From JAJPHI01 sp035541875 (GTDB lineage Bacteria > Desulfobacterota > Binatia > Binatales > Binataceae), in assembly GCA_035541875.1 (NCBI GenBank), contig DATKML010000029.1, forward strand, positions 1 to 64,000: a stretch of 64,000 nt of DNA, given 5' to 3'. The notes under the pieces are model-generated. The model saw only the letters and a list, made by a program, of their open reading frames with translations, was not told where the DNA came from and made no database searches. Shown here one piece after another: positions 1 through 8,201 of the stretch. The translations under genes and the position numbers were made by a program. Positions within the stretch are counted from its first letter, which is position 1; every line of letters begins with the position of its first letter.

Positions 1-327
1 GTCCGGCACCGCTCCGACTGTCCGAGAACTTTCCGAGAAAGGGGGTAAAAATTCATGGTTTTGAACGACGGCGTTGACCTCGGCAGGCCCGCATTTACTG
101 GATTTTTTCGGGTCTAATACCCCTATGGATAGGTCTGCAAAGTCCCTTCGGCACGACAAGTTTCGACGGAGGGTTTTTCTCCCACGGAAGAAGACGATCG
201 GACTCGTTAGTTCTTATCGAGGAAACAGCCGCCAATGTGTAGAGAAAACTGTAGATGGGTTTGCTGAGTCGATGGCCGACCGCGCAGCCGATGACCTAAG
301 TACTCAAAGGGATTGGGAAAATTTGGG
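1..327. other. Non-coding left edge, no gene recognised
   Basis: No reading frame here has recognisable protein character; a frame that runs through 74-382 crosses the tRNA on the opposite strand and is composition noise. A gene ending to the left of the window cannot be excluded, but no plausible C-terminus was recognised at the edge. Confidence 0.5.
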
Positions 328-401
328 TGGCGGCGGCAGGAGTCGAACCTGCGACACTGCGGATATGAGCCGCATGCTCTAACCAACTGAGCTACGCCGC
401 C
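328..401 (-). tRNA. tRNA-Met (anticodon CAT), probably elongator
   Basis: Read on the minus strand, the 74-nt sequence folds as a complete cloverleaf: 7-bp acceptor stem GGCGGCG/CGCCGCC, D arm GCTC/GAGC, anticodon stem TGCGG/CCGCA with loop CTCATAT (anticodon CAT), 5-nt variable loop and T arm GCAGG/CCTGC with loop TTCGACT. The G1-C72 pair argues against an initiator tRNA. tRNA-Ile2 with a lysidine-modified CAT anticodon remains a possible alternative. The discriminator is A, and the next bases read CCC, so the CCA end does not appear to be encoded. Confidence 0.9.
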
Positions 402-449
402 ACCGGACGCATCAATTTAGCGGGAGCGAGCGCGTCGGGGAAGAGGCGC

Positions 450-1169
450 TCAACTTAATTCGATTGCGTTCTTTTTGACCTGACGGCTGCCCCGTCCAAT
501 CTGATAGAGCGTTCCTTCCGTCAGTTCGATACAGCTGAGCTTTCCGCCGTATACCAGCCCGGTATCGATTCCCATCTTGAACGGCAGATCGAACATCACC
601 GTGCGCATCGGCGTATGGCCGAATACTACGGTCGCGTCGACCGAATGGGGATGGAAGATGAAATCGTGCCGAATCCAGAGCATATCTTCGACACGCTGCT
701 CGTCGAGCGGTTTACCCGGGAGAATCCCGGCGTGCACGAAGAGATAGGGCGGTCGATGATACGAATGCTGCAAATTCTGGAAGAATCCGAGATGCTTTTC
801 CGGCAGCAGCGCACAGATCTCTTCGCGCGCCGCTTCGAGCATCCCGTAGCTTTCCAGCGTCTGCGCACCGCCATTGAAAACAAACGATTCGCCGTAATGG
901 CCCGGGAAACCCATGAAGTGCAAGAGCATGTCCTCGTGGTTGCCCTTGAGGAACACAGCATTAGCCGGACCCTTTTCGAATTCGATCAGATAATCGATAA
1001 CTTCCTTCGACGCTGGCCCGCGATCGATATAGTCGCCGACGAAGACGACCGTGTCGTCCTCCTTCGGCGCGACTGCTTCGAGCACGGATGCGAGCTCATC
1101 GACGCATCCATGGATATCGCCGATAGCGAAAAGCCGTCCGTTGCGCGATTGCTTCTTGTTTGCCGCCAT
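450..1169 (-). CDS. Metallophosphoesterase, PP2A-like Ser/Thr phosphatase family
   Basis: This 239-aa cytoplasmic protein carries the calcineurin-like dimetal signature: GDIHG (residues 17-21), GDYIDRG (45-51), GNHE (76-79) and a later FGHTP motif. It resembles the bacterial PrpA/PrpB and symmetrical ApaH-like hydrolases, which remove phosphate from phosphoproteins or cleave diadenosine polyphosphates. The substrate cannot be told from the sequence. It starts 13 bases beyond the stop of meaB in the same direction, so the two may be co-transcribed, although the functional link is unclear. Confidence 0.9.
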   Translation of the reverse strand: MAANKKQSRNGRLFAIGDIHGCVDELASVLEAVAPKEDDTVVFVGDYIDRGPASKEVIDYLIEFEKGPANAVFLKGNHEDMLLHFMGFPGHYGESFVFNGGAQTLESYGMLEAAREEICALLPEKHLGFFQNLQHSYHRPPYLFVHAGILPGKPLDEQRVEDMLWIRHDFIFHPHSVDATVVFGHTPMRTVMFDLPFKMGIDTGLVYGGKLSCIELTEGTLYQIGRGSRQVKKNAIELS

Positions 1170-1182
1170 CCGCCGACCGTAC

Positions 1183-2181
1183 CTACGCCTGCCGCCCGCC
1201 GCTAGAACCGTTCGCGAGCAGCTCTCGGATTATCGATGTATCTTCGATTATACGACGTGCTGCGCTGTATGGATTCATCTTTCCTGCACGAATTTCGTTC
1301 ATCAGCAGAGCGACGCCGTCCCGTTCCTCGTGCAGGGAGCGGATGGTCCGCTCCTCGATCTCTGACGTCAGCACCTCGATAAACTCGTGTGCGAGCCGCT
1401 CCTGATCGCGAGCCGGGTCGTGATGCTGCTTTTGGTATTCGCGATGGCGCTCGATGGCGCCCACCAGGCCGTCCACGCCGATATCGGCCGCGGCCTGGGT
1501 CAGCACGACGAGGGGACGCCATCCGCCGCTCGGCCGCAGATGAACGCTGAGTTCGAGTTCCGCTTTGATACGCTCGGCTCCGTCGCGATCGGCTTTATTG
1601 ACGACGAAGAGGTCCGCGATCTCGTTGAGACCGGCCTTCATCACCTGAACGCCGTCACCGCCCTCAGGAACCGTTACGACCACCGTGGTATCCGCCAAAT
1701 CCATCACGCTTAGCTCAGTTTGGCCGACGCCGACCGTCTCAATGATGATGACGTCGTGGCCGAACGCATCGAGGAGCTTCACCACTTCGCGGGCAGCCCT
1801 GCTCAGGCCGCCATGATGACCACGAGAGGAGAGGCTGCGGATATACACACCGCTGTCCTTATAGTGATCGGTCATGCGGACGCGATCGCCGAGTACAGCT
1901 CCACCCGAAAAAGGGCTCGAAGGGTCGATCGCTAGCACCGCGACGAGCTTATCCTGCGCGCGATATTTGGCGATCAGGCGATTCACCAGCGTCGACTTCC
2001 CAGCGCCGGGGGCTCCGGTGATTCCGATAATGTAGGCGTGACCGGTGCGCGCATAGATCTGCTCCATCACGGAGCTGACCTCGGCTGTACGATTCTCGAC
2101 CAGCGTAACCAGGCGGGCGAGCGCGATCCGATCCCCCCGGGTGAAACGTTCAATGAGCGCTGTTATTTTGTTATCGGGCAT
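1183..2181 (-). CDS. meaB: Methylmalonyl-CoA mutase-associated GTPase MeaB
   Basis: This 332-aa G3E-family P-loop GTPase has its Walker A motif GAPGAGKST at residues 56-64, then DPSSP, an ETVGVGQTE switch-type segment and the NKAD base-recognition motif. MeaB (historically ArgK) gates adenosylcobalamin delivery to, and protects, methylmalonyl-CoA mutase. Length and motif order match the family. No mutase is present in the window, but a methylmalonyl-CoA epimerase lies about 3 kb away (5349-5789), supporting a propionyl-CoA/methylmalonyl-CoA pathway in this organism. Confidence 0.93.
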   Translation of the reverse strand: MPDNKITALIERFTRGDRIALARLVTLVENRTAEVSSVMEQIYARTGHAYIIGITGAPGAGKSTLVNRLIAKYRAQDKLVAVLAIDPSSPFSGGAVLGDRVRMTDHYKDSGVYIRSLSSRGHHGGLSRAAREVVKLLDAFGHDVIIIETVGVGQTELSVMDLADTTVVVTVPEGGDGVQVMKAGLNEIADLFVVNKADRDGAERIKAELELSVHLRPSGGWRPLVVLTQAAADIGVDGLVGAIERHREYQKQHHDPARDQERLAHEFIEVLTSEIEERTIRSLHEERDGVALLMNEIRAGKMNPYSAARRIIEDTSIIRELLANGSSGGRQA

Positions 2182-2264
2182 CTGATTCAGCTAACCAAGC
2201 TTGGTAAAATCATCGTATTAGTATCGATGCGATCGATAAAGGCGCAACCTAGCTTTCAGAGCAG

Positions 2265-2678
2265 ATGAAGCTACTCGAAATTACACGTGATTGGCGGGTC
2301 GATTTGGGGCTCGCGCTCATCTTGCTCGGCGTTGCCAACTGGATGGTCGGGCGGATCCGCACCCGCGAATACAGCGTGATCGTGGCCGAGCAGCCGGTTA
2401 AATCGACCGAGCAGTTTTATCGCAGCTTCGATGAGCTCGATGCTGACGGCGATGCCGACGACGTTCTCGCGCCCTTCAGTGATGCTCAGCAGCGCGTCTA
2501 CTACGCGAGCGCACGGATGGATTTCTATCACGCCACGTTCATGACCGGTTACGGTCTGGTGATCGCGGGCCTTATCGTAACGTTCTTCGGTTTCCGTAGC
2601 CTGATTCGCCACGATGCGTCGCGCGCTTCGAGTCATCTTAGCATTCGGGCTTTGGGGCAAGGCCCGCCAACCGTCTGA
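2265..2678 (+). CDS. Small two-helix membrane protein, function unknown
   Basis: This 137-aa protein has two hydrophobic segments: one near residues 14-31 (VDLGLALILLGVANWMV) and one near residues 94-113. A hydrophilic, acidic loop of about 60 residues separates them (DELDADGDADD). I do not recognise the family. Its stop codon overlaps the ispE start (TGATG at 2676-2680), so the two genes are translationally coupled. It is divergently oriented from meaB, with an 83-bp shared upstream region. Confidence 0.7.
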   Translation: MKLLEITRDWRVDLGLALILLGVANWMVGRIRTREYSVIVAEQPVKSTEQFYRSFDELDADGDADDVLAPFSDAQQRVYYASARMDFYHATFMTGYGLVIAGLIVTFFGFRSLIRHDASRASSHLSIRALGQGPPTV

Positions 2679-3565
2679 TGCTCAAGCTTCTCAGCGCTCA
2701 GGCGCCCGCCAAGATCAATCTTTTCCTGCGCATTACCGGTCGTCGGCCCGACGGGTACCACGAACTCGACTCGGTCTTCGTGCCGGTGTCGCTTTTCGAT
2801 CATATCGCGCTGGCGCTGCGACCGTCGACGGACACTTCAATATCGCTGCGCTGCGATACTGAAGGGCTCGGTCCTGAAGAAAAAAACCTCGCCGTGCGAG
2901 CAGCGCGCGGCTTCATGGCGGAGTTTGGCATCAGCGGGCAATTACGGATCGATCTGAAGAAGACGATCCCTTTTGGTGCGGGCTTGGGCGGCGGGTCGAG
3001 CGATGCGGGTACCGTACTGCGGATGCTCTCCCAACTCTGCGGCTTCGATGACAACGCTCGTCTCGCCGCAATCGCGGTGAAGCTCGGCGCCGATGTTCCC
3101 TTCTTTCTCGATCCACGGGCGTCGCGAGTCCGCGGTATCGGCGAGATAATCGAGCCGATCGCGCGATTTGCCTCGATCCCCTTGGTGATAGCAGTGCCGT
3201 CCGTCACGGTCCCGACCGTTGAGGTTTTCAGGCGCCTCAAGCCGGAAGCCTGGACTGGGGCCGCGCCCGAAGAATCGATAGGAGAAATATCCGCCGGGCG
3301 GATCGATCAGACGATGCTGGTGAACGATCTGGCCGGTGTCGCGATGGGGCAATGGCCCGAGATTGCGCGCTTGCGCGATCGGCTTAATCAAGCAGGTGCG
3401 ATCGCCGCCGCGATGAGCGGCAGCGGTGGCGCGGTCTTCGGAATCTTCGCATCGCCCAACGATGCAGAGAATGCTGCCGCTACGATTCGCCGCGAAGATC
3501 AATCTGCACGAGCCTTCGCCGTATCAACGCTAGAACGCCTGACTCAGGCCGCCTTCGATTCCTGA
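2678..3565 (+). CDS. ispE: 4-diphosphocytidyl-2-C-methyl-D-erythritol kinase
   Basis: This 295-aa GHMP-family kinase catalyses the ATP-dependent phosphorylation of CDP-methylerythritol, the fourth step of the MEP route to isoprenoids. The N-terminus (AQAPAKINLFL) and the glycine-rich ATP loop PFGAGLGGGSSDA (residues 98-110) are diagnostic, and the C-terminal SGSGGAVFG motif is present. The start overlaps the preceding stop. ispG, another MEP gene, lies at 24177-25316 in the window. Confidence 0.95.
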   Translation: MLKLLSAQAPAKINLFLRITGRRPDGYHELDSVFVPVSLFDHIALALRPSTDTSISLRCDTEGLGPEEKNLAVRAARGFMAEFGISGQLRIDLKKTIPFGAGLGGGSSDAGTVLRMLSQLCGFDDNARLAAIAVKLGADVPFFLDPRASRVRGIGEIIEPIARFASIPLVIAVPSVTVPTVEVFRRLKPEAWTGAAPEESIGEISAGRIDQTMLVNDLAGVAMGQWPEIARLRDRLNQAGAIAAAMSGSGGAVFGIFASPNDAENAAATIRREDQSARAFAVSTLERLTQAAFDS

Positions 3566-3641
3566 TTGACGGCGGCTCCTATCGCTCATACCGTTCAAGC
3601 ATCGTCACGAAAGCCAGCGTCGTCACCGAGGTTTAGCTTTT

Positions 3642-4136
3642 ATGTCCAGACCGCGAGGAGTCCTGAGTAAGTGCTTGATTGCAGCCGCGATCGTTACTGT
3701 TCTGACGCTGGTGCGAGTGAAGGCCGATGCGCAAGAAGGTGCGAATCCCGCGGCGAGTCCGAACGTAAACGGCAAGATCGTCGGCGTATGGGAGGGGACG
3801 ACCCTCGCAAGCTGTTCCGCGATGCTTCCCGAAGATCGCTGCAACGCTCAGCAGCGCGTTAAGCTCACGGTGATCGAGGACGATAAGGGTAAGCTCGGCG
3901 GCTTTTACAAATGCTCCTTCGGTACCGAAGACTGCTACAACATGAACGAGACCGGCAAGGTGACCAGCGCCGATATTAACGGCTCACTCGTTACGATGCA
4001 GGTGATGATGCGCGACGGCACTGCCTGCACTTTTCGCGGGCGTCCGTTCAACAACAAAGTCGATGGTTCCTACGAGTGCACTACAGGCGGCGCTGTCTTT
4101 GAGCGCGGTCGCTGGGTAGCGCAACGAACCTACTGA
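3642..4136 (+). CDS. Small secreted protein, function unknown
   Basis: This 164-aa protein begins with a basic stretch and a hydrophobic core (CLIAAAIVTVLTLV), followed by a likely cleavage region around residues 28-32 (KADAQ), so export is expected. The mature part is rich in paired cysteines (ASCSAMLPEDRC, FYKCSFGTEDCYN, GTACTF, YECTT), suggesting a disulfide-stabilised beta-rich domain. No family is recognised. Its last 7 bases overlap the convergent gene at 4130-4600. Confidence 0.7.
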   Translation: MSRPRGVLSKCLIAAAIVTVLTLVRVKADAQEGANPAASPNVNGKIVGVWEGTTLASCSAMLPEDRCNAQQRVKLTVIEDDKGKLGGFYKCSFGTEDCYNMNETGKVTSADINGSLVTMQVMMRDGTACTFRGRPFNNKVDGSYECTTGGAVFERGRWVAQRTY

Positions 4137-4600
4137 GCTCGCGGCGGTCGCTTGCGGGCTCCGCGGATCGGGGCGAAGGCTTCCAGCAGTGCCAACACCG
4201 ATTCGCAGGATCTTTTGATCTCGTCCGGTTCGATCCCACTCGCTCGCAAGCCATCATCGACTTCCGCTATCGTCTTCGCATAGTCGTTGCGGTAACGACG
4301 ATTCAGCTCTTTCCAAGCGATTCCGCCCAACGCTTCGATCGCTTTTGGATAGGCATCGAGCATTCCCCGGGCGATCATCACCGCGATCGCCGGATAACCC
4401 AGATAGCCCTGCCAGTACGAAGCGTTGTCGTTGGCGGCAACTTCCTTACCGTTGAGTTCCACGGTGTAGGTCTTGTTACCTTCCGAGGATCCGACTTCGG
4501 CGCGAACGTCATCGAGGATACGAACGCGACCGTCGGCGATCGCGCCGAGCGCCTCGTATACCTTGATCAGTGGCGGCATCTTCCAGGGGTGCGTTGCCAT
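4130..4600 (-). CDS. Conserved-looking hypothetical protein
   Basis: Taking the internal ATG (MATHPWKMPPLIKVYEAL) as start gives 156 aa; a 26-residue upstream extension looks non-coding and would run into the control region of the GST gene. The protein is mostly helical and soluble, with a central segment NDNASYWQGYLGYPAIAVMIARG and a basic C-terminus. The pattern of hydrophobic and charged residues is protein-like, but no function is recognised. It is divergent from the GST gene. Confidence 0.65.
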   Translation of the reverse strand: MATHPWKMPPLIKVYEALGAIADGRVRILDDVRAEVGSSEGNKTYTVELNGKEVAANDNASYWQGYLGYPAIAVMIARGMLDAYPKAIEALGGIAWKELNRRYRNDYAKTIAEVDDGLRASGIEPDEIKRSCESVLALLEAFAPIRGARKRPPRAQ

Positions 4601-4669
4601 CGTCGCTTGACGCTCTCTCCTCGACCTCACTAAATTTCGATCAGAACTGCTACCGAGGAGGATTCCATC

Positions 4670-5284
4670 ATGCTCCACATGTTCGATTACAAGCCGTGAC
4701 CGTATGCGCGCAAGACGCGCATAGCCCTTTTGGAAAAAGGGATCAAATGGGAAACGACCTGGCTCGATCTACCTTCGGGTGAACACAAGAAGCCCGAGTA
4801 CCTCGCTATTAATCCGGTGGGCAAAGTGCCCGCGCTGATCGATGGCAAGGTTATCGTCCACGACTCAACGATTATCAACGAATACCTCGAAGATACTCAT
4901 CCCGAGGCCAAGCCGCTGTTGCCGCGCGATCCGGTGAAGCGAGCACGAGCGCGAGCCTTCGAGGACTATGCCGATGCCTACCTGATGCCGTCGCTGTTCA
5001 AGATCTTCTGGGAGATCCGCAAGCCCGAAGGCGAACGGAATCATGAGCGCATCAACGAGGGATGGGCTGAAGCGCAGAAGCACTTCGCATGGATGGAAGG
5101 CCAGCTCGATGGGCGCGACTATTTCGCCGACGAATACGGCCTCGGCGATATTTCGTTCGTGCCGCCGCTAGCGAATCTCGAGCGCGCCGGATACCTGATT
5201 CCGGACAAGTTCGTGCGGCTCAACGCATGGTGGAAACGGATGAAAGCTCGCCCGAGCTTCGCAGCGAGCTGGCCGTCCGACTGA
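4670..5284 (+). CDS. Glutathione S-transferase with in-frame TGA at the catalytic position (probable selenoprotein)
   Basis: ATG at 4670 follows a strong GAGGAGG Shine-Dalgarno (4655-4661). The frame reads MLHMFDYKP, then TGA (4697-4699), then PYARKTRIALLEKG, and continues to a stop at 5282-5284. Read through, it gives 204 aa with an intact thioredoxin-fold N-domain: cis-Pro in GKVPAL (51-56) and DST (65-67) for glutathione binding, followed by the helical C-domain. The TGA is codon 10, exactly where GSTs carry their catalytic Ser/Cys next to PYARK. Two hairpins follow (4703-4741), which supports selenocysteine rather than termination. Initiation at TTG 4730 would delete beta-1 and the active site, so it is unlikely to give a working enzyme. 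A nonsense mutation is the alternative explanation. Confidence 0.8.
4703..4741 (+). promoter_or_regulatory. Candidate bacterial SECIS: two adjacent perfect hairpins after the UGA
   Basis: Hairpin 1: TATGCGCG (4703-4710), loop CAAGA, CGCGCATA (4716-4723), 8 bp without mismatch. Hairpin 2: CCCTTTT (4725-4731), loop GGA (4732-4734), AAAAGGG (4735-4741), 7 bp without mismatch. For hairpin 2 there are 32 nt between the UGA and the apical loop, and the loop begins with G. That fits the published bSECIS model (short loop with G in its first two positions, roughly 16-37 nt from UGA). Hairpin 1's loop is only 11 nt away. Both stems are codons of the GST gene. Confidence 0.65.
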
Positions 5285-5348
5285 TCTTTGGCGTCTTCTC
5301 CCTTATGCTATCTCCCGACCCTGGAGTTAGCCGAGGGAGGAGACGCAC

Positions 5349-5789
5349 ATGGCTGGGCCGCTAGGTAAAATTGATCACATCGGGATCGCCGTTAAGAGTA
5401 TCGCGGAGGCCCGCAAGTTCTTCGAAGGCGCGCTGGGCGCGTCCTTTCTTTACGAGCATGAGAATCCGGAAGCAGGCTTCAAGATCGCCGAGTTCGACCT
5501 GAATGGTTTCGTGCTCGAACTGCTCGAGCCGCTTGGCGAGAAGTCCTTCCTGACGACCTTCCTGGAAAAACGCGGCGAAGGGGTCCATCACCTTACCTTC
5601 GACGTGCCGAATTCGAAGGACAAAATCGCTGAGCTCAAAGAAGCGGGTATCAAGATGGTCGATGAGCGCGAGCACTCGCCCACGTCGTACGAGGCCTTCG
5701 TCTCGCCACGATCCTCGCATGGGGTGCTGATCCAGATTGGATCAGGCTACCCGACGCTTGCGAAGGCTCCTGAGTGGTTTGAGAAGTGA
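5349..5789 (+). CDS. mce: Methylmalonyl-CoA epimerase
   Basis: This 146-aa vicinal-oxygen-chelate protein contains two beta-alpha-beta-beta-beta units. It begins with the family signature KIDHIGIAV, with metal-ligand His at about residue 10; GVHHLTFDV supplies the central His, and the C-terminal FVSPRSSHGVLIQI is typical of the family. It interconverts (R)- and (S)-methylmalonyl-CoA. A GGGAGGAG Shine-Dalgarno lies just upstream. It fits functionally with meaB at 1183-2181. Confidence 0.9.
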   Translation: MAGPLGKIDHIGIAVKSIAEARKFFEGALGASFLYEHENPEAGFKIAEFDLNGFVLELLEPLGEKSFLTTFLEKRGEGVHHLTFDVPNSKDKIAELKEAGIKMVDEREHSPTSYEAFVSPRSSHGVLIQIGSGYPTLAKAPEWFEK

Positions 5790-5798
5790 GCGAGCTGA

Positions 5799-5814
5799 TG
5801 TTTCACGTGAAACA
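5799..5814. other. parS-type centromere site
   Basis: TGTTTCACGTGAAACA is a perfect 16-bp palindrome, extended to 18 bp by the flanking A/T pair at 5798 and 5815. It matches the consensus ParB-binding parS sequence conserved across bacterial chromosomes. It lies 10 bp after the mce stop, in a non-coding gap. parB and parA are not in this window. Such sites usually cluster near the replication origin. Confidence 0.85.
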
Positions 5815-5896
5815 TGAAGCATTTCACCTTTGACAGTGAGTCAGAGCCCGTAGCTGGTGAATGCCAATCGGAATACCATTTGGCAGAGTAAATGGC

Positions 5897-6118
5897 ATGA
5901 AGCTCAAAATTGACAGAGCCGGGAGAATCGTTGTGCCGAAGCCACTCCGCGAACGCCTTGGTTTGAAAGCGGGAGCTGAACTTGAGGTGGTCGACCGGCC
6001 GGAACGGATCTTGCTGCGGATGCCGGAGCGGCAGTCACCCATGACTCAGGTCAATGGTCTGTGGGTGCGTCGCGGACGACCCGAGCCGAACGCAGGTTGG
6101 GATCGAGTGATCGATTAA
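5897..6118 (+). CDS. AbrB/SpoVT-type antitoxin (VapB-like)
   Basis: This 73-aa protein opens with the swapped-hairpin AbrB signature (MKLKIDRAGRIVVPKPLRERLGL), the DNA-binding half of VapB/MazE-type antitoxins. The C-terminal tail (WVRRGRPEPNAGWDRVID) is the likely toxin-binding part. The ATG at 5897 is chosen because the domain begins immediately there; an upstream in-frame ATG at 5861 adds 12 residues of no recognisable domain. It is followed by the PIN-domain gene, as expected for a toxin-antitoxin operon that represses itself. Confidence 0.85.
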   Translation: MKLKIDRAGRIVVPKPLRERLGLKAGAELEVVDRPERILLRMPERQSPMTQVNGLWVRRGRPEPNAGWDRVID

Positions 6119-6159
6119 GTTTGGGAAGAACGAATCGAAACGCTCCAGAAGCTTGAGTG

Positions 6160-6593
6160 ATGAAGGTTTTCTTCGATACCAGAGTAACCGTCGCGGCTTC
6201 GGAGCAGAGCCATCCCTATTACCAGCAAGCTCGACTAGCCCTGGATCGCGTCGCCGCAAGAAAAGATCGGGGTTATATAAGCGTCCACACGATCGCAGAA
6301 GTATACGCCGTGCTGATGCGCTTACCGGTCCAACCCCGGATTCATCCAGCCGAGGCTGCCCAGATTCTCCAGACCAATATCCTGCCCTTTTTCGAAAGTG
6401 TGTCGATAATAAAGAAGACCTACGCTGAAGCTCTGCGGTTGGTTGTCGCTGGGGGAGCGGCGCGAAGATCTACGATGCGTTGCTGGTCGGTTGCGCTGCC
6501 CGCTGTGACGCAGAGCGCATCTACACTTTCAATCTAAGCGATTTTCGGTCGTTGGCTCCGGAACTCGAAGAAAGAATCTGCGCCCCCTCTTAG
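6160..6593 (+). pseudogene. PIN-domain toxin (VapC-like), frameshifted
   Basis: The first about 98 codons encode a PIN domain: MKVFFDT with the first catalytic Asp, then HTIAEVYAVL with the conserved Glu. At 6451-6455 (GGGGG) the frame breaks. In the zero frame the product ends in nonsense at 6537. In the +1 frame the expected ending GAKIYDALLVGCAARC...IYTFNLSDF continues to a TAG at 6591-6593, including the remaining acidic residues. Loss of one base, for example T from GGGTGG, explains this and would restore a Trp-Ser-Gly-Ala motif. Either the toxin is inactivated or this is a sequencing error. It overlaps the convergent MFS gene by 3 bases. Confidence 0.8.
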
Positions 6594-8200
6594 TGTGCGG
6601 CGGGGGCGGAACCGCCCGACTGCGGCTTGCTGGAGCGGAAGAGCAGGAACGAGGGGATCATCACGACCGCCATCACGAGCAGCACGCGGTAGAGATCGTT
6701 GAAGGCGAGCATCGCGGCCTGTTGCTGGATCGCGCCGTAGACCATCCCGAGCTGCTGCTTCTGGCCGCTCACGATCTGTCCGAGGTAGTCGAAAGTAGGT
6801 GAGCCCGGCCGATAGGGCATCCGCTCAGAGACATGCCAGGCCTCGAAGGCCGAGAAGTGCTGCACGAGATAAGCCTGATGCACGTTCTGCTTATGCACGA
6901 GCTGGCTCGTGAGGTAGGCGATGCCGACCGCGGCACCGTTGTTACGCATCATGTTGTAGAGGCTCGACGCGAAGCCGACGCGCTCGCGCGGCACGCAGCC
7001 CAGAGCAGCCGCTGCGAGAATCGGGAAACACATCCCGAGGCCAAGACCCAGCACCACGCCGTCTGTAATTACGCGGGGCATCCCGATCGCTAGCGTCCAA
7101 TGGGACATGCGATAGAGGCCGATAGAAATCAGGACGAAAGCCAGCCCGACCATCCGCTTATTATCGATGCCACGAGCGGCGATCCGTCCTGTGATTAGCA
7201 TCGAGAACATCGCGGCGATGCCGCGCGGTGCCATGATCAGACCGGCCTTCCACGCCGTGTAGCCCATGAATTCCTGCAGGAAGACCGGATTCAAAAGGCC
7301 GGTGCCGAAGAGGATAAAGCTCAGCATGACGACGGAGACAATCGCGGCGGCGAACTGGCGGATACCAAAGAAGTGCAGTTCAAGAATCGGTTCCGGTACG
7401 CGAAGTTCGCGATAGATCAGCAGGACCATCGAGAGCGCTGAAATGATCGATGCCCAAATCACCCAGGAGGAGGCGAACCAATCGGCGCGCTCGCCGCGAT
7501 CGAAGACAATCTGCGCGAGTCCCAGCCATAGCACCAGGTAGACGATCCCGAGGTAATCGATGTGACCGCCCGTCTTGCGCTTGCTGATATGAGGCGGGTC
7601 GTGCACGAAAGCCGAGACCATCAGGAAGGCGATCGTTCCAATCGGGATATTGATATAAAAATTCCAGCGCCAGTTCCAGTTGTCGGTTATCCACCCGCCG
7701 ACGGTCGGGCCCAAAATCGGCGCGACCATCAGCCCCATCCCCCACATCGCCATAGCGAGTTGCTGCTCGTTCGGCGGGAAGGATTCCATCAGGATGGCCT
7801 GCGAGAGCGGAATCATCGCGGCGCCGGCGAAGCCTTGCAGCAGCCGAAAGACGACCATCTCGCCGAGCGAGGTCGCAGCTCCGCAGAGGGCCGAAGCGAA
7901 CGAGAAGATCGCCACGGACAGGAGGAAGTAACGCTTGCGGCCGAAGCGCGACGAGATCCATCCGGTCATCGGGATCATCACACCGTTGGCGACCAGATAG
8001 CTGGTGAGCACCCAAGCTATCTCGTCGACGCTCGCTGAGAAGCTGCCCTGCATGTGTGGCAAGGAAACGTTGATAATCGAAACGTCGAGGACTTCGAGCG
8101 TCGCCCCGATCATCACGGCGAGTGCGACGAGCCACTTGTGCGGCGGATACACAGCAGCGGTGGGGTGTGGTGCAGCTTTGGTATCGAGAGCCGCAGCCAT
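6590..8200 (-). CDS. DHA2-family MFS multidrug efflux transporter (EmrB/QacA type)
   Basis: This 536-aa inner-membrane protein has about 14 hydrophobic helices. The DHA2 hallmarks are visible: LDVSIINVSLPHMQGSF in helix 1, the loop 2-3 motif GWISSRFGRKRYF, and GPTVGGWITDNWNWRWNFYINIP in the helix 5 region. It is a proton-coupled exporter, normally working with an EmrA-type adaptor and outer-membrane channel, neither of which is adjacent. It begins 1 base after the tetR-type gene stop, so the two form one operon under the divergent-free upstream region with a palindrome at 8963-9005. Confidence 0.92.
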   Translation of the reverse strand: MAAALDTKAAPHPTAAVYPPHKWLVALAVMIGATLEVLDVSIINVSLPHMQGSFSASVDEIAWVLTSYLVANGVMIPMTGWISSRFGRKRYFLLSVAIFSFASALCGAATSLGEMVVFRLLQGFAGAAMIPLSQAILMESFPPNEQQLAMAMWGMGLMVAPILGPTVGGWITDNWNWRWNFYINIPIGTIAFLMVSAFVHDPPHISKRKTGGHIDYLGIVYLVLWLGLAQIVFDRGERADWFASSWVIWASIISALSMVLLIYRELRVPEPILELHFFGIRQFAAAIVSVVMLSFILFGTGLLNPVFLQEFMGYTAWKAGLIMAPRGIAAMFSMLITGRIAARGIDNKRMVGLAFVLISIGLYRMSHWTLAIGMPRVITDGVVLGLGLGMCFPILAAAALGCVPRERVGFASSLYNMMRNNGAAVGIAYLTSQLVHKQNVHQAYLVQHFSAFEAWHVSERMPYRPGSPTFDYLGQIVSGQKQQLGMVYGAIQQQAAMLAFNDLYRVLLVMAVVMIPSFLLFRSSKPQSGGSAPAAH

Positions 8201-8201
8201 C

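Noticed and set aside
4730..5284. GST starting at TTG 4730
   Set aside because: This start lacks a ribosome-binding site and removes the first strand and active site; the upstream ATG with SD and the in-frame TGA is a better explanation.
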